A stretch of DNA of 6,129 bases. It comes from Candidatus Babelota bacterium (lineage in GTDB: Bacteria > JAGOBX01). Shown in pieces: positions 5,987 through 6,129 of the stretch. The DNA is taken from assembly GCA_017999075.1 (NCBI GenBank), contig JAGOBX010000235.1, positions 1 through 6,129 of the forward strand, in the 5' to 3' direction. Every line of letters starts with the position of its first letter. Positions within the stretch are counted from its first letter, which is position 1. A program made the translations under genes and the position numbers. A model generated the notes under the pieces. The model was not told the origin of the DNA and searched no databases. It saw only the letters and a list, made by a program, of their open reading frames with translations.

Positions 5987-6129
5987 GTGAATAAACGTGC
6001 AAAATCAATTATGTTTACAGGCACAGGTTCTGATGCGGGAAAAAGTGTAATTACAGCGGCAGTATGCCGTATATTAAAAAGAAAAGGATATAAAATAGCG
6101 CCTTTTAAAGCACAAAATAAGGCGTTGAA
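5987..6129 (+). CDS. cobQ: Cobyric acid synthase, N-terminal fragment (3' partial)
   Basis: Glutamine-dependent enzyme that amidates four side-chain carboxylates of adenosyl-cobyrinic acid a,c-diamide, using ATP, in cobalamin synthesis. Only the first 47 codons are in the window. [19 protein letters not shown] carries the P-loop-like GTGSDAGKS (12-20), and [18 protein letters not shown] (27-44) is the strongly conserved CobQ/CbiP segment. I place the start at GTG 5987, eight codons before the ATG at 6011. It yields a normal-length lead-in ([10 protein letters not shown]), and GGAA lies 6 nt upstream as a weak Shine-Dalgarno. The frame is open back to a stop at 5948-5950 but has no better start. 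Residue 45 is Lys where the family usually has Met (QNMALN). It is transcribed away from the redox operon, and whether other cobalamin genes follow is outside view. Confidence 0.93.
   Translation, partial: MNKRAKSIMFTGTGSDAGKSVITAAVCRILKRKGYKIAPFKAQNKAL

Noticed and set aside
5806-6024. Minus-strand 72-codon frame rich in Phe, Ile and Leu, resembling a small membrane protein
   Set aside because: It overlaps the conserved cobQ start, the intergenic promoter region and the start of the Ntr-Tpx gene. The hydrophobicity follows from reading A-rich DNA on the opposite strand, and no ribosome binding site is seen.

Overview
The window is a compact, very AT-rich stretch of bacterial DNA. It uses the standard code: TGG encodes Trp, and TGA is not read through in the genes seen. 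There are five protein genes and no RNA gene, IS element or CRISPR array. A type IV pilin-like protein, de novo corrin-ring chemistry (cobyric acid synthase) and a peroxide-defence enzyme together suggest an anaerobic or microaerophilic, diderm-like bacterium. A little-studied phylum such as the Elusimicrobia/Omnitrophica type would fit, but that is a guess from gene style. Nothing here fixes the taxonomy.

Layout. Positions 2-1924 (+) hold the 3' part of a DNA N6-adenine methyltransferase gene. It begins with a MerR-like helix-turn-helix and ends in a TaqI-like recognition domain; its start codon lies left of the window. It converges on a three-gene block on the minus strand, read right to left: a nitroreductase/thiol peroxidase fusion (5819-4653), guanylate kinase gmk (4614-4045) and a large PilX-like pilin (4005-1963). 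The gaps in this block are only 38 and 39 nt, so it is probably one transcript. At the right edge, diverging from the block across a 167-nt AT-rich intergenic region, cobyric acid synthase (cobQ) starts at 5987 (+) and runs off the window.

The two most notable genes are both domain mosaics. The first joins an FMN nitroreductase domain to a complete atypical 2-Cys thiol peroxidase (Tpx) in one uninterrupted frame, suggesting a self-contained or NAD(P)H-linked peroxide reductase. The second is a PilX-like pilin whose C-terminal repetitive beta domain appears to be split by about 330 residues of DUF2341 plus a concanavalin/LamG-like jelly roll, as if a binding module had been inserted into a pilus tip protein. 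The three minus-strand genes have no obvious common pathway; gmk is a housekeeping gene lying between two accessory-looking genes. The methyltransferase gene looks more AT-rich than the pilin gene, which would fit separate acquisition. No multi-gene defence system can be demonstrated here.
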